Assembly (NCBI GenBank): GCA_013400115.1
Contig: VXBP01004466.1
Location: 248,001 to 312,000, forward strand
Direction: 5' to 3'
Length of the DNA stretch: 64,000 nt
From: Rhinopomastus cyanomelas
Lineage: Eukaryota; Chordata; Aves; Bucerotiformes; Rhinopomastidae
Shown here: in pieces, positions 37,074 through 55,251 of the stretch
Layout of the letters: each line of letters begins with the position of its first letter
Position numbering within the stretch: position 1 is the first letter of the stretch
Position numbers and translations under genes: made by a program
The notes under the pieces: generated by a model
Told to the model about the DNA's origin: nothing
Seen by the model: the letters and a program-made list of their open reading frames with translations, nothing else
Database searches by the model: none

Positions 37074-37722
37074 TGGCCACACTTTTGCTGATACAAGACA
37101 GGACGCCCCTGGCCTTCTGTGCCACCTGGGTGCCGGGGGAGGCCCGGAGAAGCATGCAGTCGACTCAATATGACTGATAAAGCAAGTTCCAATTTATTAT
37201 ACCTAAACATTAGTTTATATAGAATTAGGCTTAACTGCGTGTTCTAAGCTTATTGGTTCTTAAGTCTATTGCTATATGATTGACATAACTATTCCATGCA
37301 CTTATTGGTCAAAAGACCTGATACCATACAAACAATCAAACTCTGTTCTGACTACAAGTCACAAAAGCATCCTGTCTTAACGCCTTGGCCTTGCTCAATA
37401 CAATGTTGCAAGACTTTTGGTGAGTCCTTGGCTTCATCCTTAGTCATAATCTTGTCGTCCATGCTGTCTTCAGTGTTCAATCATCACACCAGCTGCTTCC
37501 CATGGCCTTCGTTCCCAGGCCTAATTCAGTTCTAACTGTTCCTGCTCAAAGCCTGGATTGTACAACGCCTCTATCGATCCATGTCCCTGTTCTCTTAGCC
37601 ACTCCGCAACGCCTGGGCACCCTGCTGGCTCCTATTTAGCCATTTGTCATCCAGTACTACCAGGTTCCTCTCTGCAAGGCTGCTCTCCAGCCACTCATCC
37701 CCTAGTCTGTTGCTGCAGGGGG
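37074..37722. repeat. 649-bp tandem duplication, copy 1
   Basis: Identical to 37724-38372 by eye apart from two adjacent differences near 37143 (GGCCCGGAG versus GGTGCGGAG). It covers CR1-LTR-CR1. The two copies are separated by exactly one N. Confidence 0.95.
37131..37611 (-). mobile_element. Solo LTR of an alpharetrovirus-like (class II) endogenous retrovirus, copy 1
   Basis: A 481-bp insertion in CR1 flanked by the 6-bp direct repeat CCTGGG (37125-37130 and 37612-37617). Read on the minus strand it ends CCCCGGCA (CA end) and starts CGTTGCGG, a TG start with one change. TATAAA (37214-37219) is followed within about 20 bp by AATAAA (37193-37198), then only about 60 bp to the LTR end. This compact U3-R-U5 layout, with the poly(A) signal upstream of a short R, is that of avian leukosis-type LTRs. 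No internal viral genes are present, so it is a recombination remnant. Confidence 0.82.
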
Positions 37723-37723
37723 N

Positions 37724-38372
37724 TGGCCACACTTTTGCTGATACAAGACAGGACGCCCCTGGCCTTCTGTGCCACCTGGGTGCCGGGGGAGGTGCGGAGA
37801 AGCATGCAGTCGACTCAATATGACTGATAAAGCAAGTTCCAATTTATTATACCTAAACATTAGTTTATATAGAATTAGGCTTAACTGCGTGTTCTAAGCT
37901 TATTGGTTCTTAAGTCTATTGCTATATGATTGACATAACTATTCCATGCACTTATTGGTCAAAAGACCTGATACCATACAAACAATCAAACTCTGTTCTG
38001 ACTACAAGTCACAAAAGCATCCTGTCTTAACGCCTTGGCCTTGCTCAATACAATGTTGCAAGACTTTTGGTGAGTCCTTGGCTTCATCCTTAGTCATAAT
38101 CTTGTCGTCCATGCTGTCTTCAGTGTTCAATCATCACACCAGCTGCTTCCCATGGCCTTCGTTCCCAGGCCTAATTCAGTTCTAACTGTTCCTGCTCAAA
38201 GCCTGGATTGTACAACGCCTCTATCGATCCATGTCCCTGTTCTCTTAGCCACTCCGCAACGCCTGGGCACCCTGCTGGCTCCTATTTAGCCATTTGTCAT
38301 CCAGTACTACCAGGTTCCTCTCTGCAAGGCTGCTCTCCAGCCACTCATCCCCTAGTCTGTTGCTGCAGGGGG
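37724..38372. repeat. 649-bp tandem duplication, copy 2
   Basis: Second copy of the CR1-LTR-CR1 segment, offset by 650. It continues directly into the remaining CR1 sequence (GGTTATCGTGGTCAAAGTGT), so this copy is the one that is colinear with an intact element on its right side. Confidence 0.95.
37781..38261 (-). mobile_element. Solo LTR, copy 2 (duplicate of 37131-37611)
   Basis: Same LTR with the same CCTGGG flanks, lying within the second 649-bp copy. Probably not an independent insertion. Confidence 0.75.
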
Positions 38373-38443
38373 TTATCGTGGTCAAAGTGTAGGGCTCTGC
38401 CCTTTGTCCTATTAAACCTCATTCCATTGGCTTCTGCCCATCA

Positions 38444-38590
<147 letters not shown>

Positions 38591-38752
38591 TCACAACCGT
38601 TCCCTGTGCCCAGTCATCCAGCCGGGTTTTCAGCCAGAGGAGGAGAGTGTCCCCACCTAAGCCATGGGCTACCAGCTTTGCCAGGAGGATGCTGTAAGAG
38701 ACTGTGTCGAAGGCTTTGCTTAAGTCTAGGCAGAGTAGGTGTCCCCAGAACT

Positions 38753-41700
38753 GAGGCAAGGTCTGTAACCCAACAGCACCTACCGCGCAGGGACTGGGGA
38801 AGAGACCGTCGTGCCGGCCCCCCCAGCCCAACCCCGCTGCAGCCGAGGCCACGCTGCCCTCTCACGGGAAGAGCTGGGCTCTGCAGGAGGGATCGCGCTC
38901 CCTTGCTTCGGTACATCCGGCGCAACAGCTCACAGACGGCTGTCGGCACGGAAAGACCCAACTCGCCGAGTATCAGGCAGTAGGCTGCTCTGGGGTGCTC
39001 TACTCGCACACATTCTCCCATCCAAAGCCAGAGGGGTTCCAGTGCCCTCCTCCCAACCACGGCTGTGACCCGAATGTGTGTCTCTGGGTCCTGACAAATG
39101 AGAGGAGCTGGTTTCTAAGCAGCTGCTGGTTTGCCCAGGCCACCATGACTTCAGTGTCTGTTCGAGGTCACCCCAGAACCCACTTCCCTGCACACAACCC
39201 CTGAGCACAGACTGGCCTTGTAACTGGTGCAAACATAGATTCTTTCTGCAAGCCCCAGTCACTGATACCACAGTTTTCCTTGCCAAGAACAGCAACACCA
39301 TCTCTGTGCTGATGCCAGAAGTGAGAATCTATCCCAGGAAATAACCCTGTCCTTGCCCTGTTCTTCAGCTGACACAGTCTGGGAGGTCACTGACCTGACT
39401 GGGTCTAAAGAGAGCACTGGCTGCATCAGAAAAGCAATTCTGAAGTCCTGTGCCCTTTCTCTGCCACAGCTGGACCAGCTCCACCTCCTCACAGTAACTC
39501 ACTGCAGTGGCAGCCCCTTTGTTGAAAGGGTCCTGTTGAAGGGACACACACTGCAGTGTTGAGCTGCCAGCTGTCAAACCAGAAGGGACCTCTTGGTCAC
39601 ATTTCCTGTCAGCTCTGCCTGCCTCTGCCTGCCTTGGCTGATGCTCCTGCAGGAACAGGGGAGGTCTGGCCCCACAGAGGATTTTTGGAAAAATTATGAA
39701 ATGCCAAAAGCACCAGTTAAACCCAAACCAGTCTTAAAACACTTAGCTCCTTCAGGCTGCTACCTTGATTCCTTTGTGAATGGTTCTCTAGCTGCCACAA
39801 AAAAAATAACAGTAGTTTCTTGCTTTTGCATTGCACTGGAGGAACAGGAGCAAGAGCATAGCCAAGAGTGCAGCACAGACAATCCAACCTTTACAGTCCC
39901 ATCATGAAATCTCATTCTGTTGGCTCTCAGTAGAAATTAAAACCTCAGTCTGAGGCTACAGCTGCCACAGAAAGGAAGGTAAATAGATAAATCAGAAGAA
40001 TTGAATAAAATCTGGACTGCAAGGCCACAGTGGAACTGAAGGAGGAACCATACATACCTTCAAATTTGGAAGAACAAAGGGATTACTTTGAGGCTGAGAG
40101 CACATAAGGTTCTTATTAAAGCATTTCTGGGAGGGCTCTGCACAGCCTTCAGCCACCACCACTTCCACCATTCCCTGGAACCCAGTCTCACTGAAATCCA
40201 AGCACAGACGCAGCGCCCAGAGAGCCAGGGCTCATCGCTCACTGCGGATGCCTGGCTGCACCTTGTTGGGGACATGAATGGGACACAGGGAGTGATCTCG
40301 GACTGGGAAAGGAGGAAGAAAAATTTTTTCATAGGTAAACAAGGCGGGTTTGTGTCAGTGGCAGTAAACAGAAGCGTCTGTATCAGCTTGGCAAGGGAAG
40401 GGCAGAGGTTTATGCAGAAAAAGAGCAAACTTGCTGTCAAAGAACATGCAGAAGCAATCCCACATTTCTTGCTGAGACAAAACCGTTTACTCTTTGACGT
40501 GTTTCCTCCCAGAGTCTATTGATAGATTTTAAAAGCCTGCAGGCTTCTTGTCCTACACTGCTTGAGTTTATTTACTAACACTCACTGGTCTCCACAAAGC
40601 TAACAAAATACAGAAGATTTTCCACTCCCTTGGTCCCCATTCCACCACAAGGCCCCATTCATTAGGGGGCAACTTCAGCCCCACTGCAGTGTGTCTCAAA
40701 GCAAATGCAGCTCTGTCCTTGGACACTTGGAAGATTAAAACCCCTCTCACCAACAGGGAGAGGTAGGCTCTGTAGGCCTTTTGTAACAGGGAAGCAGTAA
40801 TATCACCCGTTGCAATCTGGCAACATAGGGACTGACGGACATTTTCCCATCCTAAGGCCCCCACAGCCCCAGCAGTTTCCAAAGCTCACTTCACCCCACA
40901 GAAACACTCACCACACACGAGGAGGAAGTGGCAAAAGTCCCCAAGGCACTCCTGAGCCAATACCCAAACAGCATACTGCAGACCTTTGGGACACTGAAGT
41001 TCACACCCACAGGGTTCTTTTTCAGATCATGATATGAAAAGAAGTACCCGACAGGATAATGCAAAATAATTGATTTTATTTAAAATAAAAAGCAAAACCA
41101 CAGTCATCCAAACAAGACAATTAAGAGGATCCCAGCTCTGCTGGATGGGGTGATCAAGGCAGCTAAGAGCAGCAGCAGGGCTTAGAGCCGACTGTCAGAC
41201 AGATGGGTCAGCTCTTTCCTTCCCCCCTTCGCTCTGCCAGGCAGAGGCCAACAACCTTCCATCACAAGCCCACACAGACATTTTAGATTTGATTCAGACT
41301 ACAGTCCTGCCTCCTGCCCCATGATGGCTGGGGATTTGGGATGGAAAAGGGGCTGAGTTAGTTATGAAAGATGACACTGTCTCCCTTCTAAGAATTTGGA
41401 GAGGTTTAATGTAACTCAGAAAACAAACCGGAGCCAGTATGACAGGGCTGGAAAGGAGAGGAAGCTCTGGCAGTGCTTCCTCGCTGGCACCTGCTGCCCC
41501 AGCACTGCTGTTCCCAGAACAGGTGCTGAGATTGGCTCCTGCTGTTCACATCTGCCCTTCTGGTGGGACCTCTATTTATGCACAGTCACCACAGACAACT
41601 TTGTACTGGTCACCAGAGTACAAAGCACAGCCAGAGCTCACAAATCCCTTTGCGTTCCACCAGAGCAGGTGGCACAGAGACTACACACAGTACAATCGAG

Positions 41701-42533
41701 AACTCTGGATCCCAAATGCAGTGTTTGGCTCCCTAGACCTTCCCACGGAGAATGAGGCAGCCCACAAAGCACCGAAGGGGCTGAGCTGGCCCAGTACTGC
41801 TGCTCTGGGGCTCACAGAAATAAAGGGCCACAGGTCTGGGTGCTGGAGCACACCCTGCTACATCCAGTAGCTCTGCAGTACACAAGAGCAATGGGGTCAG
41901 AACAAGAGACACTGGTGCCTCAAGAAGCACAGAGCTGGTGAAGTGAGAGCATAAAACCAGCTCCCCAGTCAGCTTCCCACAAGCTCAGAGCCAGACATGG
42001 GAAGCAGGTTTTATCTTTATTCCTCACTCACCTGCCCTCGGAAGCAGCAGCTCCCTCACTGCTTCCTGTAGGGCCAGTGGCACTGACTCCTGACGAGAGA
42101 ATTGGCCTCGAGGCACAATCAAGAGAAGACAAGATGTCTTCAGCCACAGCTAACACATCCATTGTCTAAAGGTGAGATTGCCTCAGGAGGTGGAGGCCTC
42201 CCCAGGAAATCTCCTGTTGACACAAAGATGTCTCTGGGCTGCAGTGACAATGGCTACAGCCCAAGAAAGCTGATAAGCCAATGGCCCATCAAGAAGCGAT
42301 TGTGCATGTACTACGCCCACTGTTTTTGACTACAGACTCATGTTTCACACACATACACATAAAAATATATAAAAATCAGTCAGTTACAGACTGAGGAGGG
42401 AAGAAGCAAAGGGTAGCAGAGGATACTCCAGAACCTGGCACCAAGAGTGAAAGGAGCATCGACTGACTTCTCCCTCTCCTCTCTGATCTAACTCCGTGGG
42501 TAAGAACTCTGCCTCTTGTTTGTAACCATATCG
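38753..42533. other. Intergenic spacer between MXRA7 and JMJD6, left part
   Basis: No gene recognised. Open frames up to about 145 codons (40088-40522, 41439-41870 plus) are without domains. Minus-strand AATAAA occurs at 41075-41080 and 42016-42021, without any linked coding exon. Confidence 0.45.
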
Positions 42534-42690
42534 CTTCTATGTTCTTGTCTATTATTCTATTAACCTTTAATAACAATCAAAGTTCATTAACTATTCTGTT
42601 GTTCTAGTAATCTTTAAAATAAATCTTCCCAACTCATCAGTCATTGTCCCTCACCGGGAAGCCACCCCCTACCTTTTCACCACAGTGCTG
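42534..42690 (+). repeat. Inverted repeat, left arm
   Basis: About 155 bp, estimated at 80-85% identical by eye to the reverse complement of 43572-43720, with small indels. Confidence 0.8.
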
Positions 42691-42777
42691 CACCTCATCC
42701 TCTTGTCTTCCACACACGGGAAAACAGAGAGGAGGGGGAAGTGAATTTCCAGCAGCCCATGGGCAAGAGTCAAGAAT

Positions 42778-43215
42778 TTGCGCCAAAAACTACGATTGCT
42801 CCCTCACTACCCCTTTGACCGATGGAGCTGCAGTGGTGATCTGGAAGTTGGAAGAAGTCTGTGTGTGCCACAAGCCATCCCAGCCGGAACCGGACCCGGC
42901 ACAGGCAGCAGAAGCTCTTGGTGCTCTAATGGCCTGGGAGAAGTACAAAACCCAGCCTTCATCGGATTTTGCCTGGACCCATTCTACTTCAAGTGCATTC
43001 GATGGTGGGCCGGTAGAAGGGATTCGTGCCCACTCTGCCGGCTGCCTTTGGAGAAGCTGCGGTGCTTGGTTCACTTGCAAAGTACGAGGCCATCAGCTGC
43101 CTTGCCTGCCTTCACTAGGCAGGGGGCGCCTGCCACGGCGCTTCACCTCATGGAGCTGCAGTCCAGCTACTGCTGCCCCTGTGACCACATGGCAGCACCC
43201 TTTCCTGGACAGTAG
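42778..43215 (+). pseudogene. TOPORS-like RING-finger pseudogene inside the inverted-repeat element
   Basis: Open for 145 codons. It contains NPAFIGFCLDPFYFKCIRWW then AGRRDSCPLCRLPLEKL, which aligns along its length with the second half of the C3HC4 RING of TOPORS-type E3 ligases (C-L-H-x-F-C-x-x-C-(I/V)-x-x-W...CPLC). The residues aligned with the second Cys, the His and the fifth zinc-binding Cys are Gly, Asp and Tyr, while the first and third Cys and the closing KC...CPLC are kept. Three of eight zinc ligands are therefore lost and the finger should not fold. Many bird genomes carry numerous TOPORS-like gene copies, which supports a repeat-borne origin. The family assignment is inference from the motif. 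Confidence 0.55.
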
Positions 43216-43571
43216 CTGCAGGACTGCAGCAGTGGCCTGCCACACCCAACCACTCTCTTAAAACTGCCATGCTGTGGTCAGGGGGTGGGAGGGGAGCGAT
43301 GCTACCTGCTCCTTTTATGGGCGGCTAGAGTCATGCACTTTCCAGCATGCTCGTTCCTGGCACTCCAGCATCATGGACTGTAGCCACGGGCTTCCAGTTC
43401 TCCCAATGGCTGTAACCGCTGTGTGCAGGGGCAAGGGAGAAAGAACTAATGAGCTGCCTCACTAACACCACTGCGGGTAAAGTTGCTAGGGTGGGGCACA
43501 GAACCCAAGAGAAACCAGATGCCACTTCAGTGCCACTACCAGCAGACTGGAAAACTGCAGCTCAATGCTGG

Positions 43572-43720
43572 GGCAAAAGGTGGGGGTGGCTTCCCAATGT
43601 GGGAAATGACTGATGAGTTGGGAAGATTTTTTTTAAAAGGTTACTAGAAAAACATAATAGTTAATGAACTCTGGTTGTTATTAAAGGTTAATAGATTAAT
43701 AGACAAATGAACATAGAAGC
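43572..43720 (-). repeat. Inverted repeat, right arm
   Basis: Reverse complement of the left arm. Ends outward at GAACATAGAAGC. The poly-A/T tract and CTAGTAACCTTT block differ slightly from the left arm, so the arms are old and have diverged independently. Confidence 0.8.
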
Positions 43721-43844
43721 ACCACGCAGCCAGGAGTGTTGAACAACATCCCCAATGTTTTCTGCTACAAAAGCTATTGCCAGGTTTAGGAAGTCTCAGG
43801 TTGCTTCGGATGTCTGAATGCTTTGTGTGGAAGGACGACAACTT

Positions 43845-44000
43845 CAGAGCATCTTACACAGTAATGAAGTTACATTCCAGCCTCACAACATCCCTGTGAG
43901 GTAGGTATGTTCCTCATCTGCTGAAACAATGAGAGCAGCTCACTGGTTTGGCTGAGGCAAGAGCCTGTAAGCGGAAGAACCAGAGATCCCAGGGAGCCTG
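43845..44000 (+). mobile_element. Ancient MIR-like (CORE) SINE remnant
   Basis: Contains CCTCACAACATCCCTGTGAG followed by GTAGGTATGTTCCTCATCTG, the best-known block of MIR elements, then a worn gag-type tail (GCTGAGGCAAGAGCCTGTAA, AACCAGAGATCCC). MIR-type elements are rare and very old in birds. Confidence 0.6.
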
Positions 44001-47000
44001 AACAGACATCCCTTTGTTTCTGATCAGAAGGTGCCCTGTGAAGGACTCAGCACAGTGCTGCCAGTACTGCAGTTTGTTTCGAACACTCTGCTTCTCCGTG
44101 AGGAACGGCGAATAAGCACAGGCTTCGATATGTTTGATTTCACACCATGGAAGAGTTTGCAGGCACCGAAGAATCATCTGTGCTCTGGATATTCCCACTG
44201 CGCTTCTGGGGGCAGAGATGCAGCTTTACTGGCACAGCCCCAGGCTCTCACACACAAAAATTTTTAAAGTCTGTGAAACTGAACCACAAATGCCAAGTTC
44301 GAGCAACACCATGAGTCACCTCACTGATATGTCAATACAAAAGAAGAGGGCAGGGGACAGTTCTCCAAGGGCTCCCCTCACCACAACAGAGCTGACACTT
44401 CCAAGCCTTCACCCCTACATTCTTTCCAAAGGCAGCAGCTGCAGCCTGCACTGTCTGAGAGGACCTGTGGGTCATTCAGTCTTCCTGGGTGTCCAGCTGG
44501 ACAGGAAGAAAAACAACCTTGGCTAGAAATGTGAGGAGTTTGAACAGTTTGTTTTTAAAAATTAAGTAATCCTGCAGAAGAATCTGCTGCGGTCTACAGA
44601 ACAAGTGTGCTCACTCACAGGAACCTCAGCAGCCGGGACAGCTGAAGAGTACTCCAAAAAACCTCCCTCTCTCCACTGTCAACCACCATGCTGCTCCTAC
44701 ACAACATGACTGGCATGGACAATTCAGAGATGCTGACAAACATATGTAGGATTCCTTTGTACAACAGGGTATGGTCTAGTCTCTGAGAAGGGAGAGTTCA
44801 AGAAAAGACAAGGTTAAAAAGAATCAGGAAACCCAGTCAAGCAATATTCTGGGTTCCATCAAACCCAACACGTGTAACAACATCACACTTAAGGCTGCCA
44901 ATCTGCTTTTTAATTCTGCTGCCAGTGCTGGGGCATTATCGCATGGTTACTGCACACTCACCACTTCAGCTTCCAAGTTTCTCTGCCAAAGATGAATGCC
45001 TGAAGTGAGATCTGGTATGTGGAGCTCAGAAGAGCACCCAAGGACATGCTCCAGCCCGGATGGCTTCTGGCTGCACTGTGCAGATGAAGGGTCAATTCTT
45101 GCAGCACAGCTTCAGCCAGCCAGACCTGTTCACTCACACCACCAGCACAAACCCCTGCTAGGAAACCCAGCAGTTCCAACAGACCCCTTGGGGATGAGAG
45201 CTTTACCAGCTTACTAAAAACACATTTACACAGATTAAAGCAACACTGCATTTCTGAAAAACATAAAACAACACGTGCGCCTCCCCAGCCATTAAAAATG
45301 GCACACAAGCATTGGAAACGTCTGAACCCATAACCTCAAAGAAAAGCTGTTTATGAACTGCACTGGCCTGCACGAGCCCACAGCTCTGTAACTGCTTTGT
45401 ATTTATAGTCCAGCAACTGCTCTCATCTAAGAGTCAGCCTTAGCCAGTTGTCACCTTGTGCTAAACATCACGCCAACACCTCAAGGGTTGTAATGACTGG
45501 CAAATCACTGACATTTTTGCCCTCCTTTTTTTTTTTTTCCTCTTCAAGGAACTCCAGGTTTCTCCTGCTCGGTCAAGTTTCTTGTGCAAGGTGCTAGTGC
45601 ATCTGTTATCAGTCAGAGCAGACTGAGCAAATGTAAATGGACTGTTGCTGGTTAAGGTGTTGCACCTAGACGAAGACCACGGAAGATGCTTCTGGTTGGT
45701 GGTAGCTTGAGCATTTGGAGCGTTCCTACAACCTTCCTGTCCTGAAATTCCGGTGCGAGATCTGCCAGACATTCAGATAGGCCAAAAGGGCTGGTGTTCC
45801 TCAAGTGTACAGGACAACATGTAAACATATGACAGTGTCAAAGCAAGGCAGGTTTACACCTACCTGCTGGTTTTAAAAGGAGTTCTTGAAAAACTGACCA
45901 TTGTCTTCCTTGCCAGTTACATGAACCATTAAATACTTGGCGTGTCCTTACCCAAAGGTGGGTGTTAGTGCACTTGCTCGGGGCACAGAGGGGACGAAGC
46001 ATTGCACAATAACACAGAATTGGGGTGATCCCCCTATTAGTTATTAAGGAGCCAGTCTTCAGTACATAACGAAGTCGATGTCAGGATCGAGGAAGAGTGA
46101 CAAAAACTTAAGGACTGTGAGCAACAGAAGCAGAAGGGGGTAGAACAGAGCTGGCTGGCTACTAACAGAGCTTTGATCGGCAGCCGGCTCTTGGCGAGTG
46201 CTGTTATCTCTTAGGGGTAGCTGCGGCCTCCACAAGACTCCCTAATCCTGTAAAAAAAAAAAGCAAATCTGCCTGTGAACTGCTGCAGCATTTATCCCCA
46301 CCCACCGACAGATCACAGCATGCAGATTAGTTGTGTGATCATTCTTCCTACAGAATTGCACAAGCAGGTTTGATGTTTGAACTGTTTCTACCCATGGCAG
46401 TGCAGGAGAAAGCCCACTCCATTCTCACAGAGTGGAACAGCCAATAAAGGGGAGGGCGAACATCAAAACCTGGAAAGCCAGTGCTCTAGTGCTGATTTGT
46501 AGTATTGAAGGTATTAACTTAAGAATCTGAAGTGCTTAAAAACATACAGGGTTTTCAGAGGAAAAGATCTGCAGGTGTGCTCTGCATTTTTGCAGCTTGT
46601 TTTTTTTTTTAAACCAGGGTCTACATTAAGTGTATTTTTATATCCTGCTGCTCATTATCTGCCTGAGGTCACACGGGCTGTTGAAAAGGGATTTGACAGT
46701 GTCACAACGAACTGTTAAAGCCTCCAAGGCAAAACCAGACGTTGGTACTGTTGTATCCAAGGGTTTAATGATGCTCTGTACTTAATTCAATTGTCATTCA
46801 GTTATGGGCAACCCCTGAAAACATGAGAACACCACAACACAGCAAGATAAACAGCAACATATACAGGATCAGACAAGCCTTTGGGTAGTATCCTGTACTG
46901 GGAAGCCAGTCATGATACTGTGAACCTGGACTTCCTCAGGTAAATCACTATCACACATGTTTGGTGGGGCAGGCTGAAAGTCACCACAGCACCTGGATCC

Positions 47001-47562
47001 AGAATATCCAGCAGCTCAGGAACAAGATGGGGCCCTAACACAGGGAGGCAGCTGATACAGCCACATTGATTAACCAAACCACAGGGAGCTGGCTTGAGAA
47101 TTCTGCAAGTTTCTGCACTATTAAAAATCTGTTTTATTCAGCAAAAAACTGCTCAACTCCTCCCTAAAGTAAAACTTCTGCCCCCAGTGCTTCACTGCTT
47201 TTAAGGTGGCAAGTACAGGGAAATGCCCTCCTCAGCAGCTTTACCCTAAGCAGTATCTACTCTTGGTGCTGCTATATTAATCTCTCTCCCGGCTGACTAG
47301 AAACTTGCCTTTTTTCCAGTAGGTAAGCACAGACATCTAGTATGAGTTTTGTCATTAGAAGATACAACACTTGGCAATACTGAAGTAATCCAGGCAACAA
47401 GAGAAACTGTGTAATTATCTGAAGGTTTTCTGGTTGGATAAGATGGCATTGAAGTCCGAGTCTTGCCTGATCATTGTTAATCTTTAACTGTTTATTACTC
47501 ATTTGTGCCCTCTGAAGAGCAAAGTTAAAGTACATCCCACCTTAGTAACAAAAGTGAAACAC
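44001..47562. other. Intergenic spacer, right part
   Basis: No gene recognised. Around 46860-46925 a GATCAGACAAGCC...AGTATCCTGTACTGGGAAGCC stretch resembles old reptile/bird interspersed-repeat tails but is too worn to name. Poly-purine and poly-pyrimidine tracts occur at 45528-45539 and 46251-46264. Confidence 0.4.
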
Positions 47563-48322
47563 TCAGAATCATAGGATCATTAGGGATCGGAAGGGACCTC
47601 GAAAGATCATCTAGTCCAATCCCCCTGACACAGCAGGATCACCTAGACCAAGTCATACAGGAACACAGCCTGGCAGGTCTTAAACATCTCCAGTGAAGGA
47701 GACTCCACAACCACCCTGGGCAGCATGTTCCAGTGCTCTGTCACCCTCACCACTACGAAGTTCTTTCTCAGATTGATGTGGAACCTTCTATGTTCCAGCT
47801 TACAACCACTGCCCCTCGTCCTATCGCTACATGACACTGAGAATAGCCCAGCTCCATCCTCCCAACACCCACCCCTCAAGTATTTGTAGACATTAATGAG
47901 GTCACCCCTCNTGCAAGACTCTACACTTACTCTTGTTATACTCCATTAGATTTTTCTCTGCCCAGCTCTCCAGCCTGTCCAGATCTCGCTGAATGGCAGC
48001 ACAGTCTGCAGGGGTGTCAGCAGCACCACCCAGCTTTGTGTCATCAGCAAACTTGCTGACAGTGCATGCCAATCCCTCATCCAAGTCATCAATGAATAGA
48101 TTGAACAGGACTGGTCCCAGCACTGACCCCTGGGGCACTCCACTAGATACAGGCCTCCAACTAGATTCTTTCCCATTGACCACTACTCTCTGACTTCTAC
48201 CCTGTAGCCAGTTTACGATCCACCTTACTACCTGAAAACCTAGCCCACACTGCCTCAGTTTGGCTGCGAGGATGCTGTGGGAGACTGTGTCAAAAGCCTT
48301 ACTTAAGTCTATTGAGAGACCA
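47563..48322 (-). mobile_element. CR1 LINE with reverse transcriptase remnant and an N join
   Basis: The 3' end with GAATCATAGGATCATTAGGG is at the left. ORF2 C-terminus reads [20 protein letters not shown] on the minus strand up to 47910. After the N at 47911 the frame resumes with the RT palm: [20 protein letters not shown], then [13 protein letters not shown] with the catalytic FADD, ending at [10 protein letters not shown]. Roughly a hundred codons that should lie between CRVL and the C-terminus are absent. The copy lies just downstream of the JMJD6 stop, in sense orientation. Confidence 0.88.
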
Positions 48323-48550
48323 CTAGAAAAATAAACCTGATTGTTAGTAAAAACCCTTGTTTTGAAAAAAAATTAAGAACCTTAGTTTTCTTATTGCAAT
48401 AATTAAAATAATTAATGGATGGAAAATATCACCACTGGCCACCTGACTTGTTTTCCACAGAGAACCGTTTGCACTCCATCCTCCTATCTGCAGTCTCACA
48501 GCTCTGCCTTGGACTGTCTCTTGCTTGTTTAAACACAAGTTGCCATAGGG
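48323..48550 (-). other. JMJD6: JMJD6 3'UTR, start
   Basis: AT-rich sequence after the JMJD6 stop. It includes TTATTGCAATAA (48391-48402), a perfect palindrome with a C/EBP-type core. No canonical AATAAA is seen before the CR1, so the poly(A) site is unresolved. The next minus-strand AATAAA is at 47133-47138, beyond the CR1. Confidence 0.4.

Positions 48551-55251
<6,701 letters not shown>

Larger units (their letters stand above)
42534..43748. mobile_element. 1.2-kb inverted-repeat element enclosing a decayed RING gene
   Basis: Left arm from GCTTCTATGTTC (42534) to about 42690, and the right arm, its reverse complement, from about 43572 to 43720. The arms agree in long blocks: CTATTAACCTTTAATAACAA, AGTTCATTAACTATT, CTTCCCAACTCATCAGTCAT and GGGAAGCCACCCCC. 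The right arm may extend to 43748, where its outer end reads TGTTGTTC on the minus strand. The left arm has an AATAAATCTTCCC motif, so each arm could be an LTR-like end placed in opposite orientation. No target-site duplication was found. Between the arms is a TOPORS-like RING remnant. The element type is unknown to me. Confidence 0.65.
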
